Shown piece by piece: positions 39,897 to 39,922 of a stretch of 39,922 nucleotides of DNA. The DNA lies in NCBI GenBank assembly GCA_012960155.1, contig DUBU01000017.1, positions 40,688 to 80,609 on the forward strand. Direction: 5' to 3'. Position 1 is the stretch's first letter. Each line of letters opens with the position of its first letter. The translations under genes were made by a program, and so were the position numbers. The notes under the pieces were generated by a model. The model made no database searches. It was not told where the DNA came from and saw only the letters and a program-made list of their open reading frames with translations. This stretch comes from Micavibrio sp. (GTDB lineage Bacteria > Pseudomonadota > Alphaproteobacteria > Micavibrionales > Micavibrionaceae).

Positions 39897-39922
39897 TAAA
39901 AAAAATTATAAACAGTAGTTAG

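Noticed and set aside
1-39922. CRISPR arrays, insertion sequences, prophage, restriction or toxin-antitoxin modules
   Set aside because: No regularly spaced repeats, transposase, integrase or defence-type motifs were seen on either strand.

Overview
The window looks like a stretch of core chromosome from an alphaproteobacterium. Three things point there: the ffh-rpsP-rimM-...-trmD-...-rplS-...-leuC order, the dapF-mtaB-...-ftsY order, and the set of RpoH with a clear RpoH box, a CarD-family regulator, a DUF2336 protein, a 7Fe FdxA ferredoxin and Lys/Ala-rich tails on L19 and S16. Base composition looks balanced by eye. A deep-branching or Micavibrio-like lineage is possible, but I cannot fix the genus from this sequence. 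I see no tRNA, rRNA, CRISPR array, insertion sequence, prophage or attachment site.

Layout. 1-1237: 5' part of leuC (minus strand), with an inverted repeat upstream. 1444-1970: two small unknown plus-strand genes. 2060-8651: a translation/secretion block on the minus strand (ffh, rpsP, rimM, a nagB-type deaminase, two small genes, trmD, then rplS from its own promoter). It is interrupted by two plus-strand genes for exported proteins (2746-3926). 8805-10173: a tandem pair of paralogous unknown genes. 10246-18566: dapF, an unknown gene, mtaB, ribE-ribB-ribH, a secreted HExxH protein, ftsY and an ABC exporter. 18605-22173: AMP nucleosidase, a bacterial protein resembling the archaeal CTP-dependent riboflavin kinase family, tryptophan 2,3-dioxygenase and a Gln-rich small protein. 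22360-23642: an unlisted small ORF coupled to a DUF2336 gene. 23723-28736: pgk, pip, a degenerate thermonuclease-like exported protein, an M48 lipoprotein protease and a small membrane protein. 28841-33071: rpoH, a degenerate phosphatase-fold protein, carD with a long structured leader, fdxA and ldcA. 33178-39742: an ankyrin-type protein, phrB, a DHH phosphoesterase, clpX, sufE and an unknown coiled-coil protein.

How the genes fit together. The minus-strand block makes SRP protein (Ffh) plus ribosomal proteins and rRNA/tRNA maturation factors. The SRP receptor FtsY lies about 7 kb away. MtaB and TrmD both modify position 37 of tRNAs. RibE, RibB and RibH supply riboflavin. RpoH, ClpX and the M48 lipoprotein belong to protein quality control. 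Genes are tightly packed. Same-strand neighbours repeatedly overlap by 4 or 8 bp, and convergent pairs end 0-3 bp apart.

Points most worth a second look: the DUF120/CTP-riboflavin-kinase-like gene in a bacterium (20135-20656); a calcineurin/PPP-type protein that has lost most metal ligands (29946-30836); the tandem unknown paralogs (8805-10173); nagB and a 160-aa unknown overlap-coupled inside rimM-trmD; the structured carD leader; the rpoH 3' hairpin with an all-pyrimidine anti-Shine-Dalgarno-like loop; an RBS-sequestering alternative hairpin at 14660-14692; a hidden 51-codon ORF before the DUF2336 gene; and a divergent pair whose start codons share one CATG.
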